Shown: positions 11,401 through 22,232 of the stretch, piece by piece
Layout of the letters: each line of letters begins with the position of its first letter
Position numbering within the stretch: position 1 is the first letter of the stretch
Translations under genes and position numbers: made by a program
Source of the DNA: Hexactinellida sp. DTS-2022
Taxonomy: Eukaryota > Porifera > Hexactinellida
DNA: 64,000 nt
Reading direction: 5' to 3'
Assembly: GCA_028753945.1 (NCBI GenBank)
Contig: JAPNXP010000003.1
Coordinates: 4,278,001-4,342,000 of the forward strand
The notes under the pieces: generated by a model
Databases searched by the model: none
Told to the model about the DNA's origin: nothing
What the model saw: the letters and a program-made list of their open reading frames with translations, nothing else

Positions 11401-14400
11401 GTACAAAAAGATTGGTGAAAATAAATGAACCAAAGTAGAAACTTCAGTATGAGCTACGTTATAACGTATAATACATACTATAATATAACATAGGGCACGC
11501 TTCAATGAATTTAGTAAATCGTGAATAAAACGAGACCGCTCATTATTTTATATTGATTCGTCTTGAAGATACCAAGACCGAAGAATTAATTGTAAATAAT
11601 TATTTAGGAATAATAGTTTAGAAATAATATTGGGCTACTCCTGTATAGTCTGGTCGTTGGATGGTTGAAAATTCATACAAGCGTTTTTTGGTATCACTAG
11701 AAGCGCAATTTTACTTCTAAAACGTGATTTGATGAGATTTATCTGAAAATCTTCAATTTAAGGTATACTATCTCGAATAATCTCGTCAAATCAGTTTTAG
11801 AGGGTCGTTATGTGTATAATTATACAAGTGGAGTATAATTACATAATTATATATGTTGAACGAGGGATCACTCGATTGCATAGGCACACAATTTGAGAAT
11901 GGAATGTTGGCACATGCCTAACACATTCCTAATGCAGCCACCGTTGCTAAGGAAAAATTCATCCAAATATGGTGATGTGATATATCAATTTTCTGGAAAT
12001 TTTACGCTGAGTACAAATATAGTAATTATAAATTGATTACATTTAATTTGAGAAAGTTTTACGGAAATGTCGGCGATTTACTATGAAAAGGCCGACACTA
12101 CCACCCGTTAAAATTTTTTTTCCCTAAACGGATTTTTTCGGATTTTTGGATATGTTATTCTAGACGAAAAATTGCGCTTCCAGTGATACTACTAAAAATG
12201 CTTTGTATGAATTTTTTCTAGGTATGACCCATTTTGGGATTCAACGACCAGATTAGTGTGAATATTCAGAAATAGCAGGATTTTCATGAGTCATCTGATT
12301 GAGTCATTGAGTAATTAATATTCGTGACTAGTCATCGAATTAAATCACGATTCAGATATAACGAGTAGTAAAGATCGTGACTCAGGAAATACCTTGAAAA
12401 TAAGGATTAAAATATTACCTAGCAATCAAATATGTATACTCAGGTTGCAAAACATTTCAAAGGATCAGAATATCGGTGATGCAACTATTAATATTTTAAT
12501 TAATTAATTAATTAATTAACTAAACACTAATTAGTATTTAGTAATCAAAAGAATTGGTTAATAAATTATACTACTAAAATAGGTAATGAATAGATAGTGC
12601 ATATATGTATCTATGTATCTTCTGAGATTTATCAACCAAAAAGTTTCAAACAGTAAAAACTGTACTTATACGCATTCAGACATAGTAACCATAATAATCA
12701 TTAAATATATTGTACTTCCTCGAATTGTAACCAATATTTAGCTTAGTAATTAATGAATTTAATGAATAAGTAATTTATTATTAAATGAGATTTCATAATC
12801 AGATGCAGCTGGCTTAATAAACGAGACGGGAGGATTGTCACAATGAGTATTGCGAAATCAAGAACAAAGTTCATAGGTCAATGAACTCTTCATGAACATT
12901 CAGTTTTTGGCAGAATTATCCATTAACTTATATTAGTTTTAATAATCATTTCATGAACTTTTAAACTTGGCATGAACATTGCATGAACATCGTGTGCACA
13001 TCAATACTATATTCATATAAGCTATAATATAAGTGACGAATGTCTCACCTGCGCTGTAGCTCTTGTTGATGCCTCCAGCTGCGTTGGTTATGACCAGGAA
13101 CTTAACTCCCAGCAGACTCATCAGTCGGATGGGCGCTGTCAGTTGCTGCGAGTGGTACCCCTCGTAGTGGTGCACGCGTCCCTTCATGCAGATCACATTC
13201 CTGTCTCCCAGGCGACCGATAACGAACATTCCATCGTGTCCGGGAACTGTGCTAATGGGCATGTGAGGCACTTCATCGTAAGGGATAACCTACAATGGAT
13301 AGAAGTAAATAGTGGGCTATTTATTCAGATTATAACTAAACTGTATACAGTCGAAACCGGGTTTTTCTAACTTTACTCTAAATGTGTAAGAAATCCAATT
13401 TTGTTGTATTTCCAATCGATTTATTCTAACTATCGGATTTTTCTTACTTTATTTCCATGCAAAGAATTGGTTAGAAAAAACCGGTTTCGATTGTTAAAGA
13501 ATCTTATATTCCTATAATTGATATTTAGGCCACTGTTTGTGGGAATCTTGTTTCAGCTCCACCGCCCGCGTCAGATTTCACTCACGCACTAATATTGTAA
13601 TTATTGTCATTATTTCCATTATTAACCTACATTTCAAGTAAGGCCACTGTTCGTTGCCCAATTTTATTGGAGGACACTCTAAAAATAGCCATAATTAGCT
13701 AGTAACAAAATCATAACCTATAACAAGCATTATAACTCAACGATTGCATATTTTATCAATCAGCACTCACAAAATTAGAATATTTGCTCAGATATTATTA
13801 ACTATTTCGTCATCAAATAATGAGATGCCGCCCGCCCGCATCCACTGATAGACTTCGTGTGGAGCTGAAACAATATTATCATTAACAGAGGCCTTATATA
13901 TAAATGGATTTTCTTGCAACGTGAGTTGATAGCTCTTATAGCGGTTTTATTCAAAATAATTATGTCGGTTAGAAAACATTTCTTCTATCCACTACTATAT
14001 TTATGACCAATATCAAAATTATCAAATATCAACTAAATCCACAAAAGTTGCTATTTCTACTATGTAGTACACGTAGACATTCCACAAAATAATCTATCAA
14101 GAACGAAAATATAATACAGTCAGGTCTGCTTTTTGTGAAAAACTTTTATTACTAACAGGCCCTATGGTCCCAATTTAATAAATAACCAACATAGGGTTTG
14201 CATTTAGTTGAGTTCGCTTATTATAAAGTCTCTCTATTATGAACACAATTTTGGTCCCTTGAATTTTAACAATAAAATAACCTAACTCATATGCCTAACT
14301 GTATTAAGACAGTAAGATTTGTACCAATCTAGTCCTACTTTTTACAATATTTTCAAATTTGACATCAATTAACATTCGTTTGGAAGATTTTCTGAAACGA

Positions 14401-15410
14401 ACGTATATACAAAACTTTCGATGCCAAAGTTTTCAATTGACATGTGTAAAACAGCAATTCCCAGTCTCTTCCAACTGTGGATCCCCTAAAGCAAATATTC
14501 TACATTCTGTGGACTCCCTCCCATTGAGCGTAATACAAATTATGAGATCTTGTGGACCCAGGTTGAGACCCCAGCGTTCCCCCTAAGCCATTTGACCGGC
14601 CGGCCGATCAAATGGACTCTGCAGCCTCTTAAAATGAATTCCAAAATGTTTTTTGATGGGGGAATGGTTTCCCATCATATTTGAAGGTTGAGTGTAGTAA
14701 GTAAGCTTAGTATAGGCACGCATTTTAGAGATTTTTGCATGATACCGAAGTTATATTGTATTTACCGTATTTCCCCGAATAAGCGCCCCGGCGCTTATTG
14801 TTTTCGTAGGCCAAAATTATCCTGAAATTTTCGTGAAAAATCCAGAATATAATATTTAGGTCGGTTCTAATGGTTTCTACCAACAGTATACTTTCAGAAG
14901 TTGCCAAAATCAATGGAATTATATTACAGTGATCAACTAATCTGTGTAAATTTTATCATGCCAATGTCATTTTTATTGACCCGGCGCTTATTCAAGCCCC
15001 CGGCGCTTATTCGGGGAAATACGGTATGTGTTAAAAAAGTGTCGTATTCTCCAGCCGACGTGTGGCCGCTTTCTGAAATTTATCGGTCGATGAAGCCGGC
15101 ACAGGTCGGCCTAACGTGGCCCATACTTGGCTTAGGGGAACACTGCTAACCCTTGTACACTCCTGTGTCGCTACGACAGCAAACTCACAGCGGGGTCCTG
15201 CACCAGGTCGGAGAGCCCGCCCAGTCCGGAGCCGCAGACCACGCCCACCTCCGGAGAGAGGCCGGCCTTGTCTCGCACGTACTCAGCCATCTGCTGGAGG
15301 TGCTCCTGGGAGAGGAGGTTGGTGGGGAGAGCCGCGGTCTTGTTGCGCTTCGTGTAGTACCCAGTGCTAGAGAGCCTGCTGCTCCGGCGGCGCTTCACAC
15401 CTTGGGACAT
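8485..15410 (-). CDS. PNP: Purine nucleoside phosphorylase, four exons
   Basis: Trimeric-type PNP of purine salvage: cleaves (deoxy)inosine and (deoxy)guanosine with phosphate to the base and (deoxy)ribose-1-phosphate in the cytosol. Exons 15410-15189, 13289-13049, 11220-10980 and 8884-8485 join with GT-AG borders and matching phases into 367 residues. Family landmarks are GSGLGG (60-65, phosphate loop), STVPGH, GRVHHYEGY, NAAGGIN, GPSFET (Glu229), GADAVGMST (Met247) and SLITN (Asn271). Glu229 and Asn271 match the purine-contacting Glu and Asn that mark PNP rather than MTAP. Compared with the usual ~290 residues there is a basic N-terminal extension (VKRRRSSR) and an acidic, Asn-rich C-terminal tail of about 50 residues; both look unstructured. 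The start is the first in-frame ATG of the first exon. The three introns (about 1.8-2.1 kb) are full of MITEs. Confidence 0.95.
8944..9099. mobile_element. 156-bp palindromic MITE in PNP intron 3
   Basis: Starts CAGTAAACTCCCGTTATAAC and ends GTTATAACGAGAATTCCTG, followed by TA. Inner copies of the motif (CGAAGTTACCGCTTATAACG) make a multi-stem foldback. Same family as 2556-2637 and 28138-28227. Confidence 0.75.
9158..9341. mobile_element. 184-bp MITE in PNP intron 3 (TA-flanked)
   Basis: TA|CAGTAGATTCTCGATAATA... pairs with ...ACTAACGAGAGTCAACTG|TA. Both TA duplications are intact. No coding. Confidence 0.8.
9811..10158. mobile_element. ~348-bp MITE with GGGAATG ends
   Basis: The left end ACGGGAATGAAAGGTTCACG is inverted at the right end (CGTGAACCTTCCATTCCCTG). 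TTGGCTA flanks both sides (9804-9810 and 10159-10165), a likely target duplication. The interior repeats AGTTCGTTCA many times. Probably hAT-like. Confidence 0.75.
10468..10636. mobile_element. 169-bp MITE, CAGTCAGGTCTG family
   Basis: TA|CAGTCAGGTCTGCTTATTATG ends in ATAAAAGAACCTGACTG|TA. Internal TTATTATGAA / TTCATAATAA motifs add stems. A second copy lies at 14117-14301, so this is a multi-copy family in the PNP introns. Confidence 0.85.
11650..12251. mobile_element. ~602-bp element with CTGGTCGTTG termini
   Basis: The first ~90 bp reappear inverted at the right end (CTGGTCGTTGRAT, ATTCATACAAGC/AAAGC, AGAAGCGCAATTTT). No open frame of note. Superfamily not identifiable; I could not confirm a target duplication. 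Confidence 0.65.
13348..13493. mobile_element. 146-bp MITE, CAGTCGAAACCGG family
   Basis: TA|CAGTCGAAACCGGG with TTTTTCTAAC pairs with GTTAGAAAAAACCGGTTTCG near 13490. It lies only ~60 bp beyond the 5' border of PNP exon 2. Relatives are at 16685-16845, 28507-28761 and a half copy near 7699. Confidence 0.8.
14117..14301. mobile_element. 185-bp MITE, second CAGTCAGGTCTG copy
   Basis: TA|CAGTCAGGTCTGC ... CCTAACTG|TA, with the internal AGTTGAGTTCGCTTATTA and TCTCTCTATTATGAAC text shared with 10468-10636. Somewhat more diverged. Confidence 0.8.
14765..15024. mobile_element. 260-bp MITE with CCGTATTTCCCCG ends
   Basis: TA|CCGTATTTCCCCGAATAAGC pairs with GCTTATTCGGGGAAATACGG|TA. Internal copies of GGCGCTTATT strengthen the foldback. 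The TA flanks suggest Tc1/mariner-type mobilisation. Confidence 0.85.
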
Positions 15411-16148
15411 TAGTAACCTAGACGGGAGCTACTTACGTACATGCTGTTAGTGTAAGTAATGCTAATGTACTTATCATAACGAATTCGGTTCTCCGTTAAA
15501 ACTTAAAACAATGGGGTTATAATGCCCTATAGACTGATATAATATATTAGTGTAGATTAGATCAATCATTATGCAACCCATGTGTATTTGTGGAAGCATA
15601 GTAAGTTATTGAATTTATACTCTATACTAATGACTAAGAATTTAAGAAACAATTCAAATCTGGCTTATTTTGAAATAAATATCGGATTCAAAAATCCATA
15701 AATCTTAAGAAACAAGGTAATTTTTGGAAACAGTAGAAATAATACTGGTAAGAGAGTAAATGTAACTTTTAGCTCAGTATTCCCATGTGATGAATAGAAG
15801 TCCTAATTAATTAATTAGTAATAAAGTTTATGTTTTGTTGTATACAAAACCTGGGACTATATATCTACACCGAATACAATGCTATAAAAGCCAACACTGC
15901 TATAACAATAGAGTCACATGTTTGTTAGAGCCATATACCTTCTGAAAGACAAAAATATTCTCATTCATGCAGTTTGTATTATAAATTTGTAATTTATAAA
16001 TACAGTCGCACTTATTTAAGACCGGAACTAAACTCCTGGATTAAATTAAACTTTTCCCTAAATAATCGAGGAAATAAGTAGGATTATCCGTTGTTAGTAC
16101 GTATTAATTAATTAACTATAACTATTTCAATTTTGATTTTGCTTATAT

Positions 16149-16451
16149 CAGGGTTCCGCAAACTTTCATTTATATCAGGCCACATAATCTTAACAAAATT
16201 TTCCTCAGGCCGCAAACAATATCGAGAAATCTTTCGAAATTTATAACAAAACGATTGTGTTGATGACTTGTTGTAATACTTTTTCTAAGCAAAAAGTGCA
16301 TTAAGGACTCAAGGTAATAATCAGTGTGTGTATGTGTACAGGCCAGATGAAAATTAGAAATGTCTCTCAGGCCACACATGATACAAATTTTCATTGGGCT
16401 ATCAGGCACACATAGGGTTGTTTCAGGCGCATCCTAGTTTGCGGAACCCTA
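16149..16451. mobile_element. 303-bp hAT-like MITE
   Basis: CAGGGTTCCGCAAACT at the left is mirrored by AGTTTGCGGAACCCTA at the right. Flanks GCTTATAT (16141-16148) and GCTTATTT (16452-16459) form an 8-bp duplication with one change, the hAT size. Internal AGGCCACA motifs also repeat. Confidence 0.85.
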
Positions 16452-16512
16452 GCTTATTTTAATATCCTCATGTTCAGATACATTTTGGTAGAGAGCTGTA
16501 AATAGAAACGTA

Positions 16513-16667
16513 CAGTGGACACTCGTCAGTAGAACACGGTTAGTACGATCACTATTTCAGTCCCCTTCAAAGCCTTTTCAATATGAACTATTTTAGTTAA
16601 TCAAATTCCGGATAAGGCGACCGCATTTTGATGGTCCCCTGGAGTTCGTACTAACGAGATTCTTCTG
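16513..16667. mobile_element. 155-bp MITE, CAGTGGACACTCG end
   Basis: TA|CAGTGGACACTCGTCAGTA ... TTCGTACTAACGAGATTCTTCTG|TA. Interior text (CCCCTTCAAAGCC) is shared with the fragment at 1757-1880. Confidence 0.8.
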
Positions 16668-16684
16668 TATACTAACCGGGAGTA

Positions 16685-16845
16685 CAGTCGAAACCGATTT
16701 TTTCTAACTACGTAACTATTTAATCTAAATGTGAAGAAATTCCAATTTGTTTTATTTTCAATCAGTTTATTCTAACTGTCGGATTTTGCTTACTTTATAG
16801 CTTTATTTCCATGCAAATAATTGGTTAGAAAAAGCGATTTCGACT
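16685..16845. mobile_element. 161-bp MITE, CAGTCGAAACCG family
   Basis: TA|CAGTCGAAACCGATTTTTTC ... GGTTAGAAAAAGCGATTTCG. Lies directly beside another TA-type MITE and is a diverged relative of 13348-13493. Confidence 0.75.
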
Positions 16846-17029
16846 ACTTTTTATCTGTTCTATGCCGAGAGTCTTGTTGCACTATGGATAAGCTGCTCAT
16901 TGAATAAAAAGTTATTAATAATAACACATTGATATCTACTATAAAAAGCAACATTAGTTGCTGGTATTGACAGCCTTCGGCCTAGAATAAGCATATAATA
17001 TACAGCAATTATTATTAATTAAAAAAAAT

Positions 17030-17503
17030 CTATTTTAATTTAGCTTTAACTCTAGTGACAAAAGTTAACCTGAGTTCGATTAGGAACAGAACCAGACTAA
17101 CGGCATAAGCGGAGTAGCACAGCAGACAGTGTGTCCGCATGACCCAGTTGAGTATGTAGAAGAGATAGAGAGACATCAGCAGACCAGCGGCGGCTGCAGG
17201 CAACAGTAAATATGCACAGTAGCCTGACACGGCAACTGAAATGTACAAAAGGAAGAACACAATGGCGAGAATAAAGTTAGGCACTTTGAGAAAACTGTCA
17301 GAATCTAAAACACCGTCCAACAGTCCGAAGGCTTTAGCGTATCTCGACGTGATGACGTCAGAGCAGGAGACAGACTCGCTGACGTCGCAGAGCGCCTGGT
17401 AGGCGGGGTCCTGCTGCTTCTGTCGGTAGATGTGGGCGGTGTACAGGCCGACCAGCAGCCCGGCCAGAACCGCTATGAACCGTAGCAAGTGCAGGGCGTC
17501 CAT
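17030..17503 (-). CDS. VKORC1: VKORC1-like vitamin K epoxide reductase
   Basis: Intronless 157-residue ER membrane enzyme of the VKOR family, which reduces vitamin K epoxide and quinone using thiols passed along conserved cysteines. Four family cysteines are present: Cys39 and Cys47 (luminal loop pair) and the active pair in THCLLCYS (Cys126, Cys129). Also present are a signal-anchor helix (about 5-25), SRYAKAFGL after the loop, and three further hydrophobic helices (about 77-97, 98-120, 127-148). The C-terminus KAKLK fits a KxKxx dilysine ER-retrieval signal. Length and layout match VKORC1/VKORC1L1; I cannot tell which paralogue is closer. The coding sequence is GC-rich compared with its flanks. 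Confidence 0.94.
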   Translation of the reverse strand: MDALHLLRFIAVLAGLLVGLYTAHIYRQKQQDPAYQALCDVSESVSCSDVITSRYAKAFGLLDGVLDSDSFLKVPNFILAIVFFLLYISVAVSGYCAYLLLPAAAAGLLMSLYLFYILNWVMRTHCLLCYSAYAVSLVLFLIELRLTFVTRVKAKLK

Positions 17504-17759
17504 GCTAGCACAAACTATAATGCAATAAATATAATACGTACAATACCGAATTAAATATAAATCAAACTGTTTTAATTGTCATTACCAAGCATATAACCAG
17601 CATAAATTATTATACGCGGTAGGAATTAAAAAAGCCAAAATAAATCTATAGTTGACACTGAGGTTGACTAAGTGTCTCTATAAGAAAACGCTGTCTGCAC
17701 AGCTGTAATTTTAGATTTCTTGAGCGTATCTAATTGAATTGATATAATTGGGATATCTG

Positions 17760-17903
17760 GGGCGCCGGCGACCCGCCGGAGCAACGGGTGCACAAGTAGA
17801 AATGATAAACCAAAACACAGGTGGGGGGGGGGGGGGCAAAGCCCCTGAACCCCCCTTCAAAATTGACCGGAGCAACGGGTGCACCCGTGCCGCCGGCGCC
17901 CTA
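17760..17903. mobile_element. ~144-bp GC-rich MITE with a G tract
   Basis: GGCGCCGGCG at the left faces CGCCGGCGCC at the right. GGAGCAACGGGTGCAC occurs twice inside, and a run of 13 G lies near 17822. It stands out as GC-rich in an AT-rich spacer. Probable hAT-like MITE; the target duplication is unclear. Confidence 0.65.
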
Positions 17904-18034
17904 AGATATTTCTAACCAGGGACGAGACTTGATTACCTATTAATTAAGCAAATACTTTACACAATTATATTCCGGTACAAAGGTATAGAAAAGCAATTAG
18001 AGTGAGATCTTATAAATTTACATTTACACTGGAC

Positions 18035-18102
18035 CATAGCATTCTATACATAAGGCAATGGTGCTGATTGATGGACTTGGACCAGGGATTTGTTAGGTCA
18101 GT
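18035..18102 (+). repeat. Left terminal inverted repeat of the P-type element
   Basis: 68 bp, matched in reverse at 21873-21936. Carries a 4-nt insertion near position 18049 relative to the right repeat. Confidence 0.93.
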
Positions 18103-18385
18103 CAAATTAAATTTTGCGTAAAGCTTATTTACTGCTGGCATTTAGCATTGTACACCGTTAACTAACCATTATAATTCATTCTACATCAATTTGCACCAAA
18201 AATGGTACATAGGAAGGAATGTCGAAAACTTGTGATTATCTAATTTTTAACCAACCATAATATTTATATATTATTTTACTACTTAGTTAAAAAAGTTTTT
18301 AAAAACACTGTTAAATTCATTTCACGACACTTATCTCATCAGAAACGTTCCCCAACAATACAATTCATTTGAAACCTCTACTAGC

Positions 18386-21300
18386 ATGTCTTGTGTTGTC
18401 CCAGGCTGCAAATCTAATTATAAAAGCCAAGATGAGTCTATCTCCGCTTTTCATTTCCCAAGAGACCCGAAGTTACTTGAAGAATGGTTCAGGGCAATTC
18501 CACGGACACGGAAGGACTATGAAACCAACAAGCAGATGAGGGTAAGTATCTATAATTTCCATTTATTGATTGCCATATTTACATTAGTTTCTTTAGGTAT
18601 GCATTCGTCATTTCAAAGAAGATGACATTGAAAGGACCATATCCTACAATGACGGGATTCATACTGTTACAGTTTCCAGAGAGAGAATAGCTCTGAAGAA
18701 GACAGCAGTACCCAGCATTTTTCCCAACTGTCCTTCCTATCTTTCTGAATTCAATTCCAAGCCAAAGAAACTATGCCTAGATGATAAAGAACGACTGCTG
18801 ATGGAATCTGCATACTCCAAGAGCATAACTGACAACGAAGAAACGGTGGATAAGTTCCTAGTTAATTCATATTCTGATCTTCTTTCTAAGCTAAATTTTA
18901 TCGACCTACCAAACGGCTGGATAACTAATGTGTCTAATAACACCCCTTTATTTTTTATAAAAATCGTTATTTTAGAAACCGGACCTTTCATCGACCGATC
19001 TGTATTAGTTAACGATGATTTATACATCAAAGCATTTGATAATAAAAACGTCACCATTCCGATCTCGCGAATTTTTATTAATGACACTCGCCAAGTTGAG
19101 ACCATCCTCGATGAAGTAGATACATTTTCATTCTTACTTGAAACTATTAACTCTCAAACTGAATGTTCTATTAACAACCATATAAAACTTGCTATCCATG
19201 AACTCGAAAGTGCAATTAAGCTTGTTGATGGTGACTCGATAGACCTAGACATAGATGATTTACATTGCAGTAGCGAATCTCTGAGTATTTCATTCCACTT
19301 TTTAGTTGGACAACTGAGAAATTTGATAAATGCTAAAAGTCGTCGACGGTATAATATTTTAACTCAAGTATTTTCACTAAAAATTCATGGAATATCACCT
19401 GCATGTTACCGACTTATTCAATCATCCAATTGCTTAATCTTGCCTCACGAGAGAAATTTGATTGGTATAAAAAACACTCTGGGTATTGAAGGTGATTATT
19501 TTCAAATTCTAAAGGAAATAACTTCAAAATTTAGCCATAGGGAACGCCATGTGATACTTCAAATGGACGAAGTTCACATCCGTAGTGATGCTTCATATAA
19601 AGGAGGTAAAGTTTTGGGCGCCATTGACAACCCTAGCGACCCCCCCACAACTGTGTTTTCAATGATGATTTCCAGTCTTATGAAAAAGTTTTCCACCATT
19701 GTTCGTCTGATTCCGTTAGGGTCTTCCTCCGCGGCTGATTTATATCCAATTATTACAAAAACAATTTGTGATATAGAGAGTTGTGATCTATTTGTTGAGG
19801 CAATATGTACCGATAATTATCCTTTAAATGTCAGTGTATTTAAATTATTTTCATATGACGCGAAAATATTGCAACCGCGAGTTGTACATCCATGTAATCC
19901 AACGCGCAACCTTATTTTATTCTTTGACATAGTCCACATTATGAAATCAATTCGTAATAACTGGTTAAATTTAAAAGACTTTGAGAAAACTTTTATTTAT
20001 CCTGATTTTGAGACTTGCACCGATGATATTCCACTAGCAGTAACCATACCATCTACTCAGCTTAAAGTTTCTATACCGGTTGCTAACATTATTTTGGATC
20101 CGAGGGAATTGACTAAGTCAAAATACCCTCCAATATGCTTTGCAGCATTTGACTACCTCAGAACCTTATTTAAAGCTGACAAATTTTCCATAATTAAGAG
20201 AGCCCCCAAACTAACATCAAAAGCATGTTGGCCATCTCATTTAGAGCGACAAAATGTAAACTTAGCTCTTAAGATCTTTCATGAATCAACAGCAGCGGGG
20301 CTCTCTAGTTTCTATAATGAGAATACAACAAATGAAAATCGCCATATCGTCAAATTCATACATTTGATAAATAAAATCTGGAACATTTTCAATGTTAATT
20401 GGGTCGGAAAAGATATTCGCTTCAACAATCCAAATTTTGCTCCGCTTCGCTTGAACGATCCGAGATTATCCTTTTTGGACCATGTAGTTAAATGGCTGGA
20501 TTGTTGGAAATTACTTCCCACGTCTAGAGGGAAGCTTACACCACAAACATTCACTAGTTTTAGACATACTTGTATTGCCCTCCCTCTCTTAGTACAGAGA
20601 TTGACCCTTGAATGCGGTTTTGAATATTTGCTGACTTCTCGAATACAAAATGACCCATTAGAACATCATTTCGGTCTATATCGTCAAATGTCTGGTTCAA
20701 ACTATAATATATCCTACTGTCAAATTTTGGAGAGTGAACGTCGACTTCAATTATCTAATCTCCTCAAATTTTTTAACATAAATCAACAGTCTGATAAAAT
20801 ATCTCTTAAAGAATATTTGAAAAGATTTACACAGGAGGACGATGAAGAAATGCACCCAGAGTTTGATTTTGAGTATGTTACAAGTGAAATACTTAACATT
20901 CCTAACCCTCTATTTGATAATTCGCAAATTGAATGCCTAAATTACGTTGCTGGGTATGCAATCTTTTCGTACCTTAAAAATTCTAAAGAATGTCGAGACT
21001 GCAAAGATTTTTTAACATCTCCCAAAGATATTCAAGTTATTAACGACACCGGATTTTCAATGATTGAATTCCTTGATAGAGGCTCACTTAAGTATCCATC
21101 TGAAATTGTCTACCAATCTCTCATCATAATGTATGAAATATTTTTGAAAATCGATAACCATTCACATTTAAGTAAACTATTTTACGAGGGATCCTGCCGT
21201 CGAAATTTGGTTCAGTTGTCACTTATTATTGTTGAAGAAAAGTATAGTGAAATATGGAGGCAATGGTGTGTTTGTATGATTCCAAAATGGGAAATTCTTA

Positions 21301-21410
21301 AAAAAATTTATACTACTGTAGCTAATTGTATTTTATCGAAGAAAGTTAGAAACTTTAATTCGATAGTTATTGGTCGAGATAATAGCAAACTTAAAAAATT
21401 CAGTACATAA
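18386..21410 (+). CDS. THAP-domain P-element-type transposase
   Basis: Exon 18386-18541, 55-bp intron 18542-18596 (GTAAGT...TTTAG), exon 18597-21410; 989 residues, no internal stop. The N-terminal THAP zinc finger is complete: Cys3-x4-Cys8, FHFP, the EEWF aromatic residues, Cys54-x2-His57 and the closing AVPSIF (89-94). The RNase H-like catalytic region has Asp376 (QMDEVHIR), Asp458 (CTDNYP) and Glu741 (DPLEHHFG). The order and the long insertion before the Glu are those of P/THAP9 transposases. HIMKSIRNNW and the CxxC-bearing C-terminal part (SKECRDCKDF) also fit. The intron lies in the zinc finger, between the Cys pair and the C-x2-H. If retained it frameshifts and stops at 18625, giving a 79-residue product. 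Likely role: binds its own ends and moves the element. Confidence 0.93.
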
Positions 21411-21744
21411 TTCTTCTAATCTTCTAGATAGCTTCCTGACATGCCGATATACCAGTGCGCATCTACTATACTACCATCATTTGACTGTATTCTCTACATT
21501 ACTATCATTTAGACGAGGAGCTCCACTAACACCAACAATTCATCCGCTCATTCAGGACACCGACACATCGTAACCACACTCCCTCCCCCTGTCGTCATAG
21601 ATGTACTACTGCTTAACTGCTCTTATAGTAGAACTCAGATCACTATTCTATTAATTTACCTACATACTATGTATTATCTTTGATTGTTGCTTTTATACTT
21701 ATTTTATGTTATAATTAGTATATTTATATATATAAATTACATTC

Positions 21745-21750
21745 AATAAA
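21745..21750 (+). promoter_or_regulatory. Polyadenylation signal of the transposase gene
   Basis: AATAAA, 335 bp after the transposase stop and inside the right end of the element. It is the nearest canonical signal on the plus strand. Confidence 0.55.
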
Positions 21751-21872
21751 AAATATATCCCTACAATTCGTAATTTTCTTAGAAGGGTGGTGGATTATCA
21801 ATTATTTCCCTTCACATTGATAGTCTACATTAATTTAGAGCTGTATTGGGATTTAGATCTAAAACCAAAGTA

Positions 21873-21936
21873 ACTGACCTAACAAATCCCTGGTCCAAGT
21901 CCATCAATCAGCACCATTGCCTTATAGAATGCTATG
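21873..21936 (-). repeat. Right terminal inverted repeat of the P-type element
   Basis: 64 bp. It continues directly into the ACTGGAC target duplication at 21937-21943. Confidence 0.93.
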
Positions 21937-21943
21937 ACTGGAC

Positions 21944-22232
21944 TTACTCTAAGTTTAATTCTCTGATTTTTGACATTATTAGAATTACTATAAAATTGTA
22001 AGAGTATTTAGCTCAGACGGGGTCATATTACACATCTCAAGCAGACGAATTATAAAAGCTAATTAGTAGTAAGATAAGGTTGAGATAATCGGTTCAATAA
22101 ATGCAACGTATCTGAGAAATAATTTAAAGATAATTCAATGAAATTACTAAGCGAGTTTATCGCTACTTAAAACTCAAAAGAATAATTAAGGTACCAAGCA
22201 CCGAACTAATGCTAGACTCTATTGTAACGTTT
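21944..22232. other. Spacer between P-type element and SMC6 stop
   Basis: AT-rich, non-coding; expected to hold the SMC6 3' untranslated region. No repeat seen. Confidence 0.5.

Larger units (their letters stand above)
15411..17029. other. Intergenic spacer between VKORC1-like gene and PNP
   Basis: No coding seen. It contains a hAT-like MITE (16149-16451), two CAGT-type MITEs placed 17 bp apart (16513-16667 and 16685-16845), and a solitary CAGT-type end near 16003. The PNP 5' control region lies just right of 15410. Confidence 0.6.
18035..21936 (+). mobile_element. Apparently intact THAP/P-element transposon (3.9 kb)
   Basis: Terminal inverted repeats of 68 bp (18035-18102) and 64 bp (21873-21936) match almost perfectly. 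Both start CATAGCATTCTATA and run to TTAGGTCAGT. The left copy has a 4-nt insertion (CATA). The direct repeat ACTGGAC flanks both ends (18028-18034, 21937-21943). Inside is one long uninterrupted transposase gene with a single short intron, plus a polyadenylation signal. Base composition is AT-rich even in the coding part, unlike the GC-rich host exons. It inserted about 0.5 kb upstream of the VKORC1-like start. Confidence 0.93.

Noticed and set aside
12496..12526. TTAA repeats as possible piggyBac targets
   Set aside because: It is a simple (TTAA)n microsatellite with no element attached.
15116..15413. Plus-strand frames over the first PNP exon
   Set aside because: Antisense to the PNP start exon; Arg/Pro-rich composition reflects GC content only.
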